From Vibrio ulleungensis (GTDB taxonomy: Bacteria > Pseudomonadota > Gammaproteobacteria > Enterobacterales > Vibrionaceae): a stretch of DNA of 64,000 bases. The translations under genes and the position numbers were made by a program. Below the pieces are notes generated by a model that was not told the DNA's origin, did not search any database, and was given only the letters and a program-made list of their open reading frames with translations. The stretch covers positions 248,001 to 312,000 of the forward strand of contig NZ_JAFEUM010000002.1 of the NCBI RefSeq assembly GCF_016900875.1. Direction: 5' to 3'. Shown here piece after piece: positions 8,250-17,620 of this stretch; the stretch's first letter is position 1, and each line of letters starts with the position of its first letter.

Positions 8250-9674
8250 ATGAGTAAGATAGCTAAACAGGACGTTCAACGTCTTATCGAATTAGTCGGT
8301 GGCAGCGACAATATCGCCAGTGTCAGTCACTGTTTAACACGCCTAAGATTTGTGTTAAATGACACCGATGCTGCCGATGTTAAACTACTGGAACAGCAGC
8401 CATTGGTTAAGGGTTGCTTCACCAATGCTGGTCAATTCCAAGTGGTCATTGGTACCGAAGTCGACGAAGTGTATAAGATACTGATTGAACTTTCCGGTAA
8501 ATCATCGGCATCAAAAGATGAATCAAAAAATGCTGCACGTCAAAACATGAATATTGTTGAACGCGGCATCTCCCACCTTGCAGAAATTTTTGTCCCTCTT
8601 CTTCCTGCAATCATTACTGGTGGTTTGATTCTTGGTTTCCGAAATGTGATTGGCGACATCAAAATGTTTGATGGCAAATCACTGACTGAAATCAGCGAGT
8701 TTTGGTCGTCAGTTCACGCTTTCTTGTGGCTTATCGGTGAAGCTATTTTCCACTTCCTACCTGTGGGTGTTTGTTGGTCTACCGTTCGCAAACTTGGCGG
8801 AACGCCAATTTTGGGTATTACACTAGGTATTACTCTCGTGTCGCCACAGCTCATGAACGCCTATTTAATAGGACAGCAAGACCCTGGTGTATGGGACTTT
8901 GGACTGTTTGTGATAGAAAAAGTCGGTTACCAAGCTCAGGTTATCCCAGCGATGCTTGCCGGTATGGCACTAGCGTTTATCGAAACGTCCCTGAAACGAA
9001 TTGTACCGTCGTACTTGTACCTTGTAGTCGTGCCATTCGTTTCGATCCTTGTCTCTGTTATTTTGGCGCACTCGCTTATTGGCCCATTTGGCCGAATGTT
9101 AGGCGATGGTGTGGGTATTGCGGCTAAAGCTGCGATGACGGGTGACTTTGCAATGCTTGGTTCAATGATTTTTGGCTTGCTTTATGCGCCACTGGTTATC
9201 ACCGGTATTCACCACACCACAAACGCCGTAGACCTTCAACTAATGCAAGATATGGGTGGTACACCAATCTGGCCTCTTATCGCACTGTCTAATATTGCTC
9301 AAGCATCAGCAGTCGTTGGTATCATTATCATCAGTCGTAAAGCCGGTGAACGTGACATCTCTGTACCTGCGGCAATTTCGGCCTACTTAGGTGTAACAGA
9401 GCCTGCCATGTACGGCATCAACTTGAAATACAAATTCCCAATGCTAAGCGCGATGATTGGCAGTGCGATTGCAGCCGGTGTGTGTGGCGCAGCAGGTGTT
9501 ATGGCAAACGGTATCGGTGTAGGCGGTCTTCCAGGCATCTTGTCTATCCAACCACAATTCTGGGGCATCTATGCTATCGCCATGTTGGTGGCTATCTGTG
9601 TCCCAATGCTATTAACGCTGATGTTCTATAAGCGTGCGCAAATGAAAGGTGAGTTAGAACTCGCCAACGCATAA
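8250..9674 (+). CDS. treB: Trehalose-specific PTS enzyme IIBC
   Basis: A 474-residue inner-membrane PTS permease that imports trehalose and phosphorylates it to trehalose-6-phosphate. The N-terminal EIIB domain has the phosphocysteine motif (ASVSHCLTRLRFVL); the rest is a ten-helix EIIC domain with GITEP-like features (YLGVTEPAMYGI) and the HHTTNAVD segment. The ATG at 8250 is chosen because it gives the normal family length and N-terminus; an upstream in-frame ATG lies inside an operator. There is no IIA domain, as usual for TreB, which borrows IIA from another PTS protein. It lies between treR and treC. Confidence 0.93.
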   Translation: MSKIAKQDVQRLIELVGGSDNIASVSHCLTRLRFVLNDTDAADVKLLEQQPLVKGCFTNAGQFQVVIGTEVDEVYKILIELSGKSSASKDESKNAARQNMNIVERGISHLAEIFVPLLPAIITGGLILGFRNVIGDIKMFDGKSLTEISEFWSSVHAFLWLIGEAIFHFLPVGVCWSTVRKLGGTPILGITLGITLVSPQLMNAYLIGQQDPGVWDFGLFVIEKVGYQAQVIPAMLAGMALAFIETSLKRIVPSYLYLVVVPFVSILVSVILAHSLIGPFGRMLGDGVGIAAKAAMTGDFAMLGSMIFGLLYAPLVITGIHHTTNAVDLQLMQDMGGTPIWPLIALSNIAQASAVVGIIIISRKAGERDISVPAAISAYLGVTEPAMYGINLKYKFPMLSAMIGSAIAAGVCGAAGVMANGIGVGGLPGILSIQPQFWGIYAIAMLVAICVPMLLTLMFYKRAQMKGELELANA

Positions 9675-9688
9675 CAGTTACACCTTTT

Positions 9689-9713
9689 AGGGCGGACTCT
9701 TTTCCGCCCTTTT
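9689..9713 (+). terminator. Hairpin terminator or attenuator between treB and treC
   Basis: AGGGCGG pairs with CCGCCCT around an 8-base loop and is followed by TTTC. The treC start is 34 bp beyond it, so it probably lowers rather than blocks treC transcription. Confidence 0.6.
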
Positions 9714-9746
9714 CATTGATTTATTTTCGGTAAGTGAGCAAACGCT

Positions 9747-11444
9747 ATGACCCTTTTAAGCCAAGATCCAAACTGGTGGAAAACCGCCACAATCTATCAA
9801 ATTTATCCAAAAAGCTTTTGTGACTCACAAGCAAAAGGTACGGGCGATATTCAAGGCATCATTTCAAAGCTCGATTACTTAAAACACCTAGGCGTCGATG
9901 CGATTTGGCTAACCCCTATCTATCAATCCCCGATGATTGACAACGGCTACGACATTTCCGACTACTACAGTGTTAATCCAGACTTTGGCACGATGGGTGA
10001 CTTTGATGAGTTATTAGCACAAGCGCATCAGCGTGGCATCCGTATTGTTATGGATATTGTGGTCAATCATACCTCCACAGAGCATCACTGGTTTCAATCG
10101 GCTCTGGGAGACAAAAATAGCCCTTATCGCGACTACTATATTTGGAAAGATCCCATCGACGGCGGTGAGCCTAATAATTGGGAATCCAAGTTTGGTGGTA
10201 ACGCATGGGAGCTTGATGAAAAAACGGGGCAATACTACTTACACCTTTTTGCCAAAGAGCAGGCTGATCTCAATTGGGAAAACCCTACGGTTCGAGAAGA
10301 AGTAAAACGTGTTATCCAGTTTTGGGCTAAAAAAGGTGTCGATGGATTCAGATTGGATGTTATTAACCTAATTTCAAAGCAACAAGATTTCCCATCTGAC
10401 GATTCGGGGGACGGACGTAAATATTATACTGACGGTCCTCGCGTACACGAGTATCTGAGAGAGATCAGTGACGCTGTATTTCAAAAATACGGCAGCGTTA
10501 CCGTGGGTGAAATGTCGTCAACAACCCTAGAGCATTGCCAGCAATACTCATCACTGGATCAAAAAGAATTGTCGATGGTATTTAACTTCCACCATCTTAA
10601 AGTCGATTACCCTAATGGTGATAAGTGGACTGCTGCGGACTTCGACTTCATACAGCTTAAGCAAATTTTTAATACCTGGCAAACCGGGCTCAATGGCAAA
10701 GGTTGGGGAGCACTCTTCTGGTGTAACCATGATCAGCCACGAGTGGTGAGCCGATTAGGTAACGACACCGAGTATCGTGTCGAGTCAGCCAAGATGCTTG
10801 GTGCGGCTATACATATGATGCAGGGCACCCCTTACGTATACCAAGGGGAAGAATTTGGCATGACCAATCCTGGTTACCAAGATCTCGCGCAATACCGCGA
10901 TGTTGAAAGCACTAATATGTACGACATTATGGTGAGCCATCAAGGCGTTTCGCACTCTGACATGATGGACATTTTACGCCAAAAATCCCGCGACAACTCT
11001 CGTACACCTATGCAATGGAACGCCACGAATAATGCCGGTTTTTCAGGTGGTACTCCATGGTTAGACATCGCTAACAATTACCAAGAGGTTAACGCAGAAA
11101 ATGCGGTAGCGGATCTCAATTCGGTATTCTATTTCTATAAACGGCTTATCGAATTACGTAAGCAAGTACCAGTGATCACTGATGGCACTTACTTAGATTT
11201 AGCGCCAGAGCATAGCCAAGTATTTGCCTACTTACGTGAGAGCGGCAATCAGCAATTAGTGTGTATTAATAACTTCTATGATAACCCAGTGGATTATACG
11301 CTCCCTTCAAACATTGGCGTGTCTCAAGCAAAGTGCATACTAGGAAACTATCGCACCAGCCAAGCTGACATTCAGTGTGAAGTTCAGCAATTGCAACCTT
11401 ATGAAGTTCGGATCCTGTTAATTGAGCGAAATGTGGAGGCATAA
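9747..11444 (+). CDS. treC: Trehalose-6-phosphate hydrolase (GH13)
   Basis: A 565-residue cytoplasmic GH13 enzyme that splits trehalose-6-phosphate into glucose and glucose-6-phosphate, the step after TreB uptake. The barrel motifs are in order: MDIVVNHTS (region I), GFRLDVINL with nucleophile Asp204, TVGEMSS with acid/base Glu255, and WCNHDQPR with Asp329 as the transition-state stabiliser. Length matches TreC. It follows treB by 72 bp across a hairpin that may tune the ratio of permease to hydrolase, and a strong terminator ends the unit. Confidence 0.94.
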   Translation: MTLLSQDPNWWKTATIYQIYPKSFCDSQAKGTGDIQGIISKLDYLKHLGVDAIWLTPIYQSPMIDNGYDISDYYSVNPDFGTMGDFDELLAQAHQRGIRIVMDIVVNHTSTEHHWFQSALGDKNSPYRDYYIWKDPIDGGEPNNWESKFGGNAWELDEKTGQYYLHLFAKEQADLNWENPTVREEVKRVIQFWAKKGVDGFRLDVINLISKQQDFPSDDSGDGRKYYTDGPRVHEYLREISDAVFQKYGSVTVGEMSSTTLEHCQQYSSLDQKELSMVFNFHHLKVDYPNGDKWTAADFDFIQLKQIFNTWQTGLNGKGWGALFWCNHDQPRVVSRLGNDTEYRVESAKMLGAAIHMMQGTPYVYQGEEFGMTNPGYQDLAQYRDVESTNMYDIMVSHQGVSHSDMMDILRQKSRDNSRTPMQWNATNNAGFSGGTPWLDIANNYQEVNAENAVADLNSVFYFYKRLIELRKQVPVITDGTYLDLAPEHSQVFAYLRESGNQQLVCINNFYDNPVDYTLPSNIGVSQAKCILGNYRTSQADIQCEVQQLQPYEVRILLIERNVEA

Positions 11445-11515
11445 AAAATAGATGCTCCTCTCCCCCCACAAAAACAATAAATACATCTAGATAAACCACG
11501 CTTGCTCGACAACAG

Positions 11516-11553
11516 CGCCCTTAGGTTGGTAACACCTCTAAGGGCGTTTTTTT
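11516..11553 (+). terminator. Rho-independent terminator after treC
   Basis: CGCCCTTAG pairs perfectly with CTAAGGGCG and is followed by seven T residues. Confidence 0.85.
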
Positions 11554-11572
11554 ATAGTGGATCCATGAGGTT

Positions 11573-11587
11573 ATGAAACGTTTCCAT
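11573..11587. promoter_or_regulatory. LacI/PurR-type operator candidate
   Basis: ATGAAACGTTTCCAT contains the perfect 10-bp palindrome GAAACGTTTC. It lies about 240 bp upstream of the chemoreceptor start. Which regulator binds it is not known. Confidence 0.35.
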
Positions 11588-11825
11588 ACAAATCTAAAAA
11601 AACCACTTATACCTCACCAAATAAACGCATGCACATTATCAATACTACGAGATTTTATTATTCACTTTCTGAATATTAGGTTAAAAATTCCACTCAATAT
11701 TTTGCTCGTGAGGTCGATAGATAGAAAGACACCGGAAAAATGTAACAATTTGTATCCGGTGCGAATATAAAAATAAAACGTCGGATGCACTCGTTACCCC
11801 GAATATTTTGGTAAAGGAACAACTT

Positions 11826-13493
11826 ATGAAACTCACAATTCGCCAGCGTTTAGTCGCTTTGACGCTCATCCCAATATTGATCATATCGATTTCGATGCTT
11901 GCGTTTACCCAATATGAAGCCAAGTTACTTACTGAGCAACAAATGACGTCTGCTGAAGAACAGATGATGGAAATGAAACGTATCGAGCTACGCTCGTTGG
12001 TAGAGGTTGCAGAAACATCACTCGCTGATCTTCGTCAAAACAATGGTACGAAAGAACAAGCTTTATCGCTTTTGAAAAACCTCGCCTTTGGTCCAACTGG
12101 CTACTACTTCGCCTACGACTCGAAAGGGACTCGTCTAATGCTGGGTAAGAGCGACGCAGGTATTGGAGACAACTTTTGGAATACTCGCGACACCGAGGGT
12201 AATCTATTTATTCAGCAGCTTGTTGAGCGCGCAAAACGCGGTGAATCCACCATTACTACTTACTACTTTCCTAAACTTGGCCAAACTCAATCTTTGCCCA
12301 AAATGGGCTACACCGTTTACATTCCAGAATGGGATATGGTAGTGGGTACAGGCTTTTACACCGACTCTATTGACGCTACCCTTGCGCTAATGCAATCTCA
12401 AGCCACTGAGACACAAAAGGAAGTGCTGTGGGAAACTCTACTTATGTGTATCGCAGTGAGCGTCCTGTCACTGGCGTTTGGTCTGTTCATTTACCGCTCT
12501 ATTAGCACTCCACTTAACGAATTTAGTACGTCAGTAGCACGCTTCGCCTCTGGAGATGCCGACCTTAAGGCACGCATTAACGACTCACAAATTCCTGAGT
12601 TCAGTAAGCTAGCCAGCGACTTCAACCACTTCTTAGGGAACTTGCATTCCATAATCACTATGGTGAGAGAAGTTTCGGTAAACGTTCAAGATGAAACGCA
12701 GCAGATGAACAATACCGCAAATGAAGTACAGGAAATTAGCCAATCGCAGCGCCAAGAAACGGAACAAGCAGCGACGGCAATGACCGAAATGACCACCACA
12801 GCGCACGAGATTTCTGGCAATGCGAACCAAGCAGCCAGCGCAGCACAAGAAGCAGAAACAAACGCTAAAGAAGCTATGGACACAGTGATCACTGCGGCAA
12901 ACACAGTGACCGAACTGGCAACAGAAGTCTCTGAAGCCAATACCGTGATCTCTCAGCTAGAAGAAGATGTTCAAAATATCTCAGCAGCCCTATCGGTGAT
13001 TCAAGGCATTGCCGAACAAACCAACTTGCTGGCACTTAACGCCGCAATCGAGGCTGCGCGAGCAGGTGAGCAAGGTCGTGGCTTTGCGGTTGTTGCGGAT
13101 GAAGTTCGTCAACTAGCCAGTCGTACTCAAGAAAGCACCGGTGAAATCCATGACATGATAGAAAGCCTCAAAGCAGCATCTGACGCAGCCGTGAGCGCAA
13201 TGGATTCGAGTACTCGACGTGGTGAGGCGTCAGTCGAAGAATCAGAGCAAGCGAAAGTGGCTTTGGAATCAATTCAACACTCTATCCACACAATTATGGA
13301 TATGAATGACTTAATTGCGACCGCCACTGAAGAGCAAAGTATCGTTGGCCAAGACATTTCGCAACGCATCGTGGCGATTGCCGATCAAAGCCAACAATCT
13401 GAAGAAATGGCTCAGTCGAACCGTGATAGAAGCCACACTTTACAAACAAAAGCCAATGAGCTTAATCAACTTGTTGCACAGTTCACATTGTAA
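11826..13493 (+). CDS. Methyl-accepting chemotaxis protein with a Cache-type sensor
   Basis: A 555-residue chemoreceptor. A transmembrane helix at residues 10-25 is followed by a periplasmic single-Cache-like domain ([15 protein letters not shown], then [12 protein letters not shown]), a second membrane helix near 205, a HAMP region, and a long cytoplasmic coiled coil with the conserved hairpin tip ([20 protein letters not shown]). Cache domains usually bind small organic ligands; the ligand here is unknown. The ATG at 11826 is chosen over an upstream TTG because AAAGGA lies at the right distance. It stands alone, with a terminator after it. Confidence 0.92.
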   Translation: MKLTIRQRLVALTLIPILIISISMLAFTQYEAKLLTEQQMTSAEEQMMEMKRIELRSLVEVAETSLADLRQNNGTKEQALSLLKNLAFGPTGYYFAYDSKGTRLMLGKSDAGIGDNFWNTRDTEGNLFIQQLVERAKRGESTITTYYFPKLGQTQSLPKMGYTVYIPEWDMVVGTGFYTDSIDATLALMQSQATETQKEVLWETLLMCIAVSVLSLAFGLFIYRSISTPLNEFSTSVARFASGDADLKARINDSQIPEFSKLASDFNHFLGNLHSIITMVREVSVNVQDETQQMNNTANEVQEISQSQRQETEQAATAMTEMTTTAHEISGNANQAASAAQEAETNAKEAMDTVITAANTVTELATEVSEANTVISQLEEDVQNISAALSVIQGIAEQTNLLALNAAIEAARAGEQGRGFAVVADEVRQLASRTQESTGEIHDMIESLKAASDAAVSAMDSSTRRGEASVEESEQAKVALESIQHSIHTIMDMNDLIATATEEQSIVGQDISQRIVAIADQSQQSEEMAQSNRDRSHTLQTKANELNQLVAQFTL

Positions 13494-13510
13494 AATCTAG
13501 TTCAAGTTTT

Positions 13511-13547
13511 GCCCAACCTTGATCAAGATCAATATTGGGCGATTTTC
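13511..13547 (+). terminator. Terminator after chemoreceptor gene
   Basis: GCCCAA pairs with TTGGGC around an internal CTTGATCAAG palindrome, followed by GATTTTC. Confidence 0.5.
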
Positions 13548-13647
13548 TAATTTTTGCTTACAAATTCACTTCCCCTATTTGCAAGAAAATGGCTAATATT
13601 AAATCAGAAGCCAACGAAATCGATTGCGCAATATATGGGAGGTGCAC

Positions 13648-13866
13648 ATGCAACGCGACTGCTACGGGCTATGTCTCAATAAATCGACGCTTAAATCGCA
13701 CAGTAAAGCCATATTTACTCGTATTAGTGCCTATTCTAGAGGTAATAACGAGCCTAAAATTCAATTGTCTATTCCGCAAATGAGTGGAACACAATTGCTA
13801 TCTATCATAAAACACCACTCACCTCTAATGTGGCGCGCAGAATACATGTGCAAGCCGAGTGACTAA
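13648..13866 (+). CDS. Small protein of unknown function (72 aa)
   Basis: I do not recognise this protein. It is basic, has no clear signal peptide or membrane helix, three cysteines (two near the start: RDCYGLCLN) and a C-terminal WRAEYMCKPSD. The case that it is real rests on a very strong ribosome site (GGGAGGTG, about five bases before the ATG) and a good terminator 22 bp after the stop. An in-frame start eight codons upstream and an overlapping frame at 13535 lack such a site. It is a single-gene unit between a chemoreceptor and a permease gene, neither of which suggests a role. Confidence 0.55.
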   Translation: MQRDCYGLCLNKSTLKSHSKAIFTRISAYSRGNNEPKIQLSIPQMSGTQLLSIIKHHSPLMWRAEYMCKPSD

Positions 13867-13887
13867 TTACTCATTGATTTTAAATAG

Positions 13888-13916
13888 AACGCAGCGTAAT
13901 GCTGCGTTTTTTCTTT
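13888..13916 (+). terminator. Rho-independent terminator after small gene
   Basis: AACGCAGC pairs with GCTGCGTT around a 5-base loop, followed by a T-rich tract. Confidence 0.8.
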
Positions 13917-14014
13917 TCAGATCAAACGACTATTAAACCAGTTCAAAATCTAGTCAAGTAAAAGCATTGCCAGAGTAAGTCAGCACTTTTACACTACCTC
14001 TTCATTCAACATCT

Positions 14015-14812
14015 ATGAGACCTTCAATGCAGCAATCTTTAGACATTGCATGGCTTGATCTTGGCCTTTTTAGCATCCTGCTTCTCATACCTCTCGGGAT
14101 CAGCCAATACTATCGACTTAATATAAGCAAAGATGCTCTGATTAGCATCGCGAGGATGGCCATCCAACTATTTCTTGTCGGACTTTACTTAGAATTTCTT
14201 TTTACCCTAGACAGTATTGTCATCAACATTGCTTGGTTGCTAGTGATGGCCTTGGTGGGTGGTAGCGCCATCATCAGTAAAGCGCAGTTGCTTCGCAAGC
14301 AGGCTTTAGCCTCTGTGGTGGTCGGACTCTGTTGCGGGCTGTTTCCGGTATTGTGTGTCACTGTTGTATGGTTGATCCAACCAACTCCCCTATATAGCTC
14401 TCAATACCTAATCCCAATGGGTGGGATGTTACTTGGCAACAGCATGAGCGCCATTATTATTGCGTTTAAAACCCTGACTAAAGCTTTTTCAGAACGAGAA
14501 ATGGAATATCAAGGCGCAATCGCATTAGGAGTGAGTGGGCGCTATGCGTGCCAACCATTTGTCCAAGATGCGTTGAAAAGTGCATTTGCACCGACGCTGG
14601 CAACCATATCGACGACAGGCTTGGTGTCGCTACCTGGCATGATGACAGGGCAAATCTTGGGTGGTGTATCGCCACTTATTGCCATCAAATATCAGCTTGT
14701 GATCATGATGGCAATTTTTATTATGATGACCATCGCGACAACCGTCTCAATAGAAATGCTACTCAAGTTGAACTTATCGCGATCCGGTGCCAATAAACTT
14801 GAGTATAGATAG
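14015..14812 (+). CDS. FetB-type ABC transporter permease (YbbM/UPF0014 family)
   Basis: A 265-residue inner-membrane protein with about seven hydrophobic segments. The family signatures are SIARMAIQLFLVGLYLEFL near residue 45, PMGGMLLGNSMSA in the middle, and SLPGMMTGQILGGVSPLIAIKYQ towards the end. In E. coli the homologue FetB pairs with the ATPase FetA and is linked to iron export and peroxide resistance. No FetA-like ATPase gene is next to it here, which is unusual. The start is uncertain: neither ATG (14015 or 14030) has a good ribosome site. Convergent with the barrel-protein gene, with only 2 bp between stops. Confidence 0.78.
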   Translation: MRPSMQQSLDIAWLDLGLFSILLLIPLGISQYYRLNISKDALISIARMAIQLFLVGLYLEFLFTLDSIVINIAWLLVMALVGGSAIISKAQLLRKQALASVVVGLCCGLFPVLCVTVVWLIQPTPLYSSQYLIPMGGMLLGNSMSAIIIAFKTLTKAFSEREMEYQGAIALGVSGRYACQPFVQDALKSAFAPTLATISTTGLVSLPGMMTGQILGGVSPLIAIKYQLVIMMAIFIMMTIATTVSIEMLLKLNLSRSGANKLEYR

Positions 14813-14814
14813 CT

Positions 14815-16146
14815 CTAAAATGGATGCCCCGCCATAACCCACAGGGCGCTTCCTTCCGGAGACTGAGCGTAATCCAATCGCACCACTAACCCGGCGGCGA
14901 ATGCTCGAAAAGAAACTCCGGCGTCGTATTTCATATTTGAAAATAGCTCACGCGCACTGTACTCGGGCGCTACCTCACCCACTTCCACAAACGGCACAAC
15001 CTGCAGCCAATCTATCTGGAACAGTGAAAGAAGCGGAATATCTGGTGTAGGGTTGTAATCTAAGGTGTAGCGATACTCTAGTGCAGAGTAGATAGCCGCT
15101 TTATCGTGAAAACGATTGGAAGCATAACCTCGCATTCGATTCCACCCGCCAAGCGAGGCCCCTTGTGAGTATGGTGCGCCATTGGCAACATATCGTGAGC
15201 TGCCGTCTACATCGATAACTTTCCAGGATGGTGAATAGGCCGTCCAGAAATTAAACGCTAGTACTTGCTGTCTTGCCCAATCAGACTCACCCAAATCCCA
15301 ATAGTGACTGGTATCAAATTCTATCGCGTTCCAACTACGATCTTTTCCTAATAGCGTACCATCGTGTGTATATGCGATGTATTGGCGAGATCCTTTTGAA
15401 GGGTTTGGCACAAAATCAGTATTATCGTAATGCAATCCAAACTCTAGCCCACCTACCGAGCCTGCAATCTCAGATAAATCTGGGTTTTCATAACTTTCGT
15501 ACTGACTGAAACCGCGCAGCATGATTAAAGAAGAGCCGGTTGTTAACGGGTTCCACGATTTGTGTGGCGTGGGATTAGAAAGCAGTCCGCCGCGCGTTCT
15601 ATAGTTTAATGTTGATGTTTCTCGGTGGTGTCCAATAGGCAAAACATACTCTACTTGTAACTCGACAAAATTAGAGTATCCCGAACCGACCACTGCATCA
15701 TCTGGACTGGAATGACTGCTTCCAGGTAATGGACGCTGGTAAGGTATAGGCTCATTCGGCACCGAAGCGTGAGCGGTTTGTTCTGGGAAATAGCCTAAGA
15801 AACCCAATCCCGTAACGAACCAACGCTCTGTACCGGGTATTTGGAGGTTCCAAAAACCCAATGCCGCGCCATAACTGTCTGCGCCACCATACATGGTAGC
15901 ACCAATGGTTAACTGATCTTGGATAGCTCCGTTTACCATGCCTCCCAAACCAACATTAAACCCCATAGTCTCGGTCGAGAACGCATATGGCAAAAGCAGC
16001 TTATTGGCAAACCCTTCGCTGTGCTCAGTGCGCTCAAGGTTGTACTTGGGCACAGGACTCGCCGCACAAACTAGAGTTGAAGCTAGTATTGCTATGGAGC
16101 CGATAAACGAACGATTGATAAAAGAGAGTCTCAAAACTAAATCCAT
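14815..16146 (-). CDS. BamA/TamA-family outer-membrane barrel protein without POTRA domains
   Basis: A 443-residue outer-membrane protein. After a signal peptide (cleavage near VCAAS) nearly the whole chain is barrel strands of the bacterial surface antigen (D15) type. The late segment GGWNRMRGYASNRF corresponds to the RGY-containing loop of the Omp85 superfamily, followed by YSALEYRYTLDY, and the chain ends in a C-terminal Phe, the usual signal for barrel assembly. No POTRA repeats precede the barrel, so it is not BamA or TamA itself. Function is unknown. A 12-bp palindrome (16209-16220) lies in the divergent region shared with the TAXI gene. Confidence 0.72.
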   Translation of the reverse strand: MDLVLRLSFINRSFIGSIAILASTLVCAASPVPKYNLERTEHSEGFANKLLLPYAFSTETMGFNVGLGGMVNGAIQDQLTIGATMYGGADSYGAALGFWNLQIPGTERWFVTGLGFLGYFPEQTAHASVPNEPIPYQRPLPGSSHSSPDDAVVGSGYSNFVELQVEYVLPIGHHRETSTLNYRTRGGLLSNPTPHKSWNPLTTGSSLIMLRGFSQYESYENPDLSEIAGSVGGLEFGLHYDNTDFVPNPSKGSRQYIAYTHDGTLLGKDRSWNAIEFDTSHYWDLGESDWARQQVLAFNFWTAYSPSWKVIDVDGSSRYVANGAPYSQGASLGGWNRMRGYASNRFHDKAAIYSALEYRYTLDYNPTPDIPLLSLFQIDWLQVVPFVEVGEVAPEYSARELFSNMKYDAGVSFRAFAAGLVVRLDYAQSPEGSALWVMAGHPF

Positions 16147-16462
16147 GTTAGGCCAAATCCCCGATTAGAATACGTGCATTCTTCTCATTTGTTAAACAGT
16201 AACCTCTTTTAAGCGCTTAATTAGAATGAAAAATATTTAAGTTTTTGAGAGGAAAATGTTCAAAACTACAGTTTCAGTCACAAAAAACTCACAAAATTTG
16301 AGGTTAAAGCACACGTGAAATAGCTTTGCTATGCTTTAATGTGGACGAAAATAGTTGTGCTAAGCAACTGTTTTTATAGATAGCTCTAGGATTTGTTACA
16401 CAAACCAATTCTAGACTACACTGTTGTGAGAAACAGAGATGAACTCAATTAAAGGGAAAATT
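16147..16462. other. Divergent intergenic region
   Basis: A 316-bp AT-rich region between the barrel gene and the TAXI gene. It contains a perfect TTAAGCGCTTAA palindrome at 16209-16220. No gene is seen. Confidence 0.45.
16209..16220. promoter_or_regulatory. 12-bp palindrome, possible operator
   Basis: TTAAGCGCTTAA, a perfect inverted repeat with the AGCGCT core common in LacI-family sites. It lies 63 bp upstream of the barrel-protein gene start. Function is inferred from position only. Confidence 0.3.
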
Positions 16463-17437
16463 ATGAATCGCAAAACAGGATTACTGACCGCTACAGGTCT
16501 AGCATTAGCTCTTGGCTTTTCATCAGTCGCTACAGCTAACCAAAGCTTTGTAACTATTGGTACAGGTGGCGTAACTGGCGTTTACTACCCAACCGGTGGT
16601 GCTATTTGTCGTCTAGTTAATAAGTCTCGTGCAGACCATGGCATTCGCTGTTCAGTAGAAAGTACCGGTGGTTCGATTTACAACATCAATACCATTAAAG
16701 CAGGCGAACTTGACCTAGGTATCGCTCAGTCAGATTGGCAGTACCATGGCTACAATGGTACTAGTAAGTTCTCTGATGCAGGTCCATACGAAGACTTACG
16801 TGCAGTATTCTCGGTTCACCCTGAACCATTCACTGTAGTCGCTCGTGCCGATGCTGGTATCAAGACATTTGAAGATCTAAAAGGTAAGCGCGTAAACATT
16901 GGTAACCCTGGCTCAGGTCAGCGCGGTACGATGGAAGTGCTGATGGAACGTTACGGTTGGGATAAAGGTGACTTTAAACTTGCGTCAGAGCTTAAAGCGT
17001 CTGAGCAATCTAAAGCACTATGTGACAACAAAATTGACGCTATGGTGTATGTAGTAGGTCACCCAAGTGGCGCAATCAAAGAAGCAACGACTTCATGTGA
17101 CAGCGTCATTGTAAATGTTTCTGGTGAGAAAGTTGACGCTCTGATCAGCGATAACAGCTACTACCGTACAGCAACTGTACCGGGTGGCATGTACAACGGT
17201 AACGATGCAGACACCATGACATTTGGTGTTGGTGCAACCTTCGTTTCTTCTACCAATGTACCAGACGAAACGGTATACCAGATCGTTAAAGCAGTATTCG
17301 AGAACTTCGATACCTTTAAGAAATTGCACCCTGCTTTCTCTAACCTGAAGAAAGAAGAAATGGTGAAAGATGGACTTTCTGCACCACTTCACCCAGGCGC
17401 TCTTAAATACTACAAAGAAGTGGGTCTTGTTCAATAA
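16463..17437 (+). CDS. TAXI-family TRAP transporter solute-binding protein
   Basis: A 324-residue periplasmic binding protein. After a signal peptide (cleavage at ATA-N) come TAXI-family hallmarks: [20 protein letters not shown] at the mature start, [40 protein letters not shown] and a C-terminal [17 protein letters not shown] proteins deliver organic acids such as glutamate or alpha-ketoglutarate to a fused DctQM membrane protein. No membrane partner lies nearby, and the syp-embedded dctPQM set is of the other (DctP) class. The ATG at 16463 is chosen over 16439 because AAAGGGA precedes it and it gives a clean signal peptide. Confidence 0.88.
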   Translation: MNRKTGLLTATGLALALGFSSVATANQSFVTIGTGGVTGVYYPTGGAICRLVNKSRADHGIRCSVESTGGSIYNINTIKAGELDLGIAQSDWQYHGYNGTSKFSDAGPYEDLRAVFSVHPEPFTVVARADAGIKTFEDLKGKRVNIGNPGSGQRGTMEVLMERYGWDKGDFKLASELKASEQSKALCDNKIDAMVYVVGHPSGAIKEATTSCDSVIVNVSGEKVDALISDNSYYRTATVPGGMYNGNDADTMTFGVGATFVSSTNVPDETVYQIVKAVFENFDTFKKLHPAFSNLKKEEMVKDGLSAPLHPGALKYYKEVGLVQ

Positions 17438-17462
17438 CCCCTTCCTTTTGTAATGCACTACT

Positions 17463-17490
17463 ACGGCTCACTTATGTGGGCCGTTTTTTT
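17463..17490 (+). terminator. Rho-independent terminator after TAXI gene
   Basis: ACGGCTCAC pairs with GTGGGCCGT (one T-G wobble) and is followed by seven T residues. Confidence 0.8.
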
Positions 17491-17620
17491 ATGGTTTGCG
17501 TGTCATTTGCGTTTCATGGATCGCTGATATCATAACTTTAGTGTACAGCGTTACGTAACCTAGTCTTTTTGGACTAAACTCAATACTATAAGCTATACCA
17601 ACATCACTAAGGATGGTGAA

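Larger units (their letters stand above)
11445..11825. other. Intergenic region between treC and the chemoreceptor gene
   Basis: About 380 bp. It holds the treC terminator and a LacI-type GAAACGTTTC palindrome. A 65-codon frame beginning inside the palindrome has no suitable ribosome site and is not called as a gene. Confidence 0.5.

Noticed and set aside
11573..11770. 65-codon frame upstream of the chemoreceptor
   Set aside because: Begins inside an operator-like palindrome, ribosome-like GAGG is only two bases from the ATG, and no recognisable family pattern is present.
13535..13783. 82-codon frame overlapping the small gene at 13648
   Set aside because: Lacks a ribosome site, overlaps the terminator of the chemoreceptor gene, and is in a different frame from the well-initiated 72-codon gene.
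17093..17458. 121-codon antisense frame within the TAXI gene
   Set aside because: Shadow of a well-supported gene; runs through its terminator side and has no family features.
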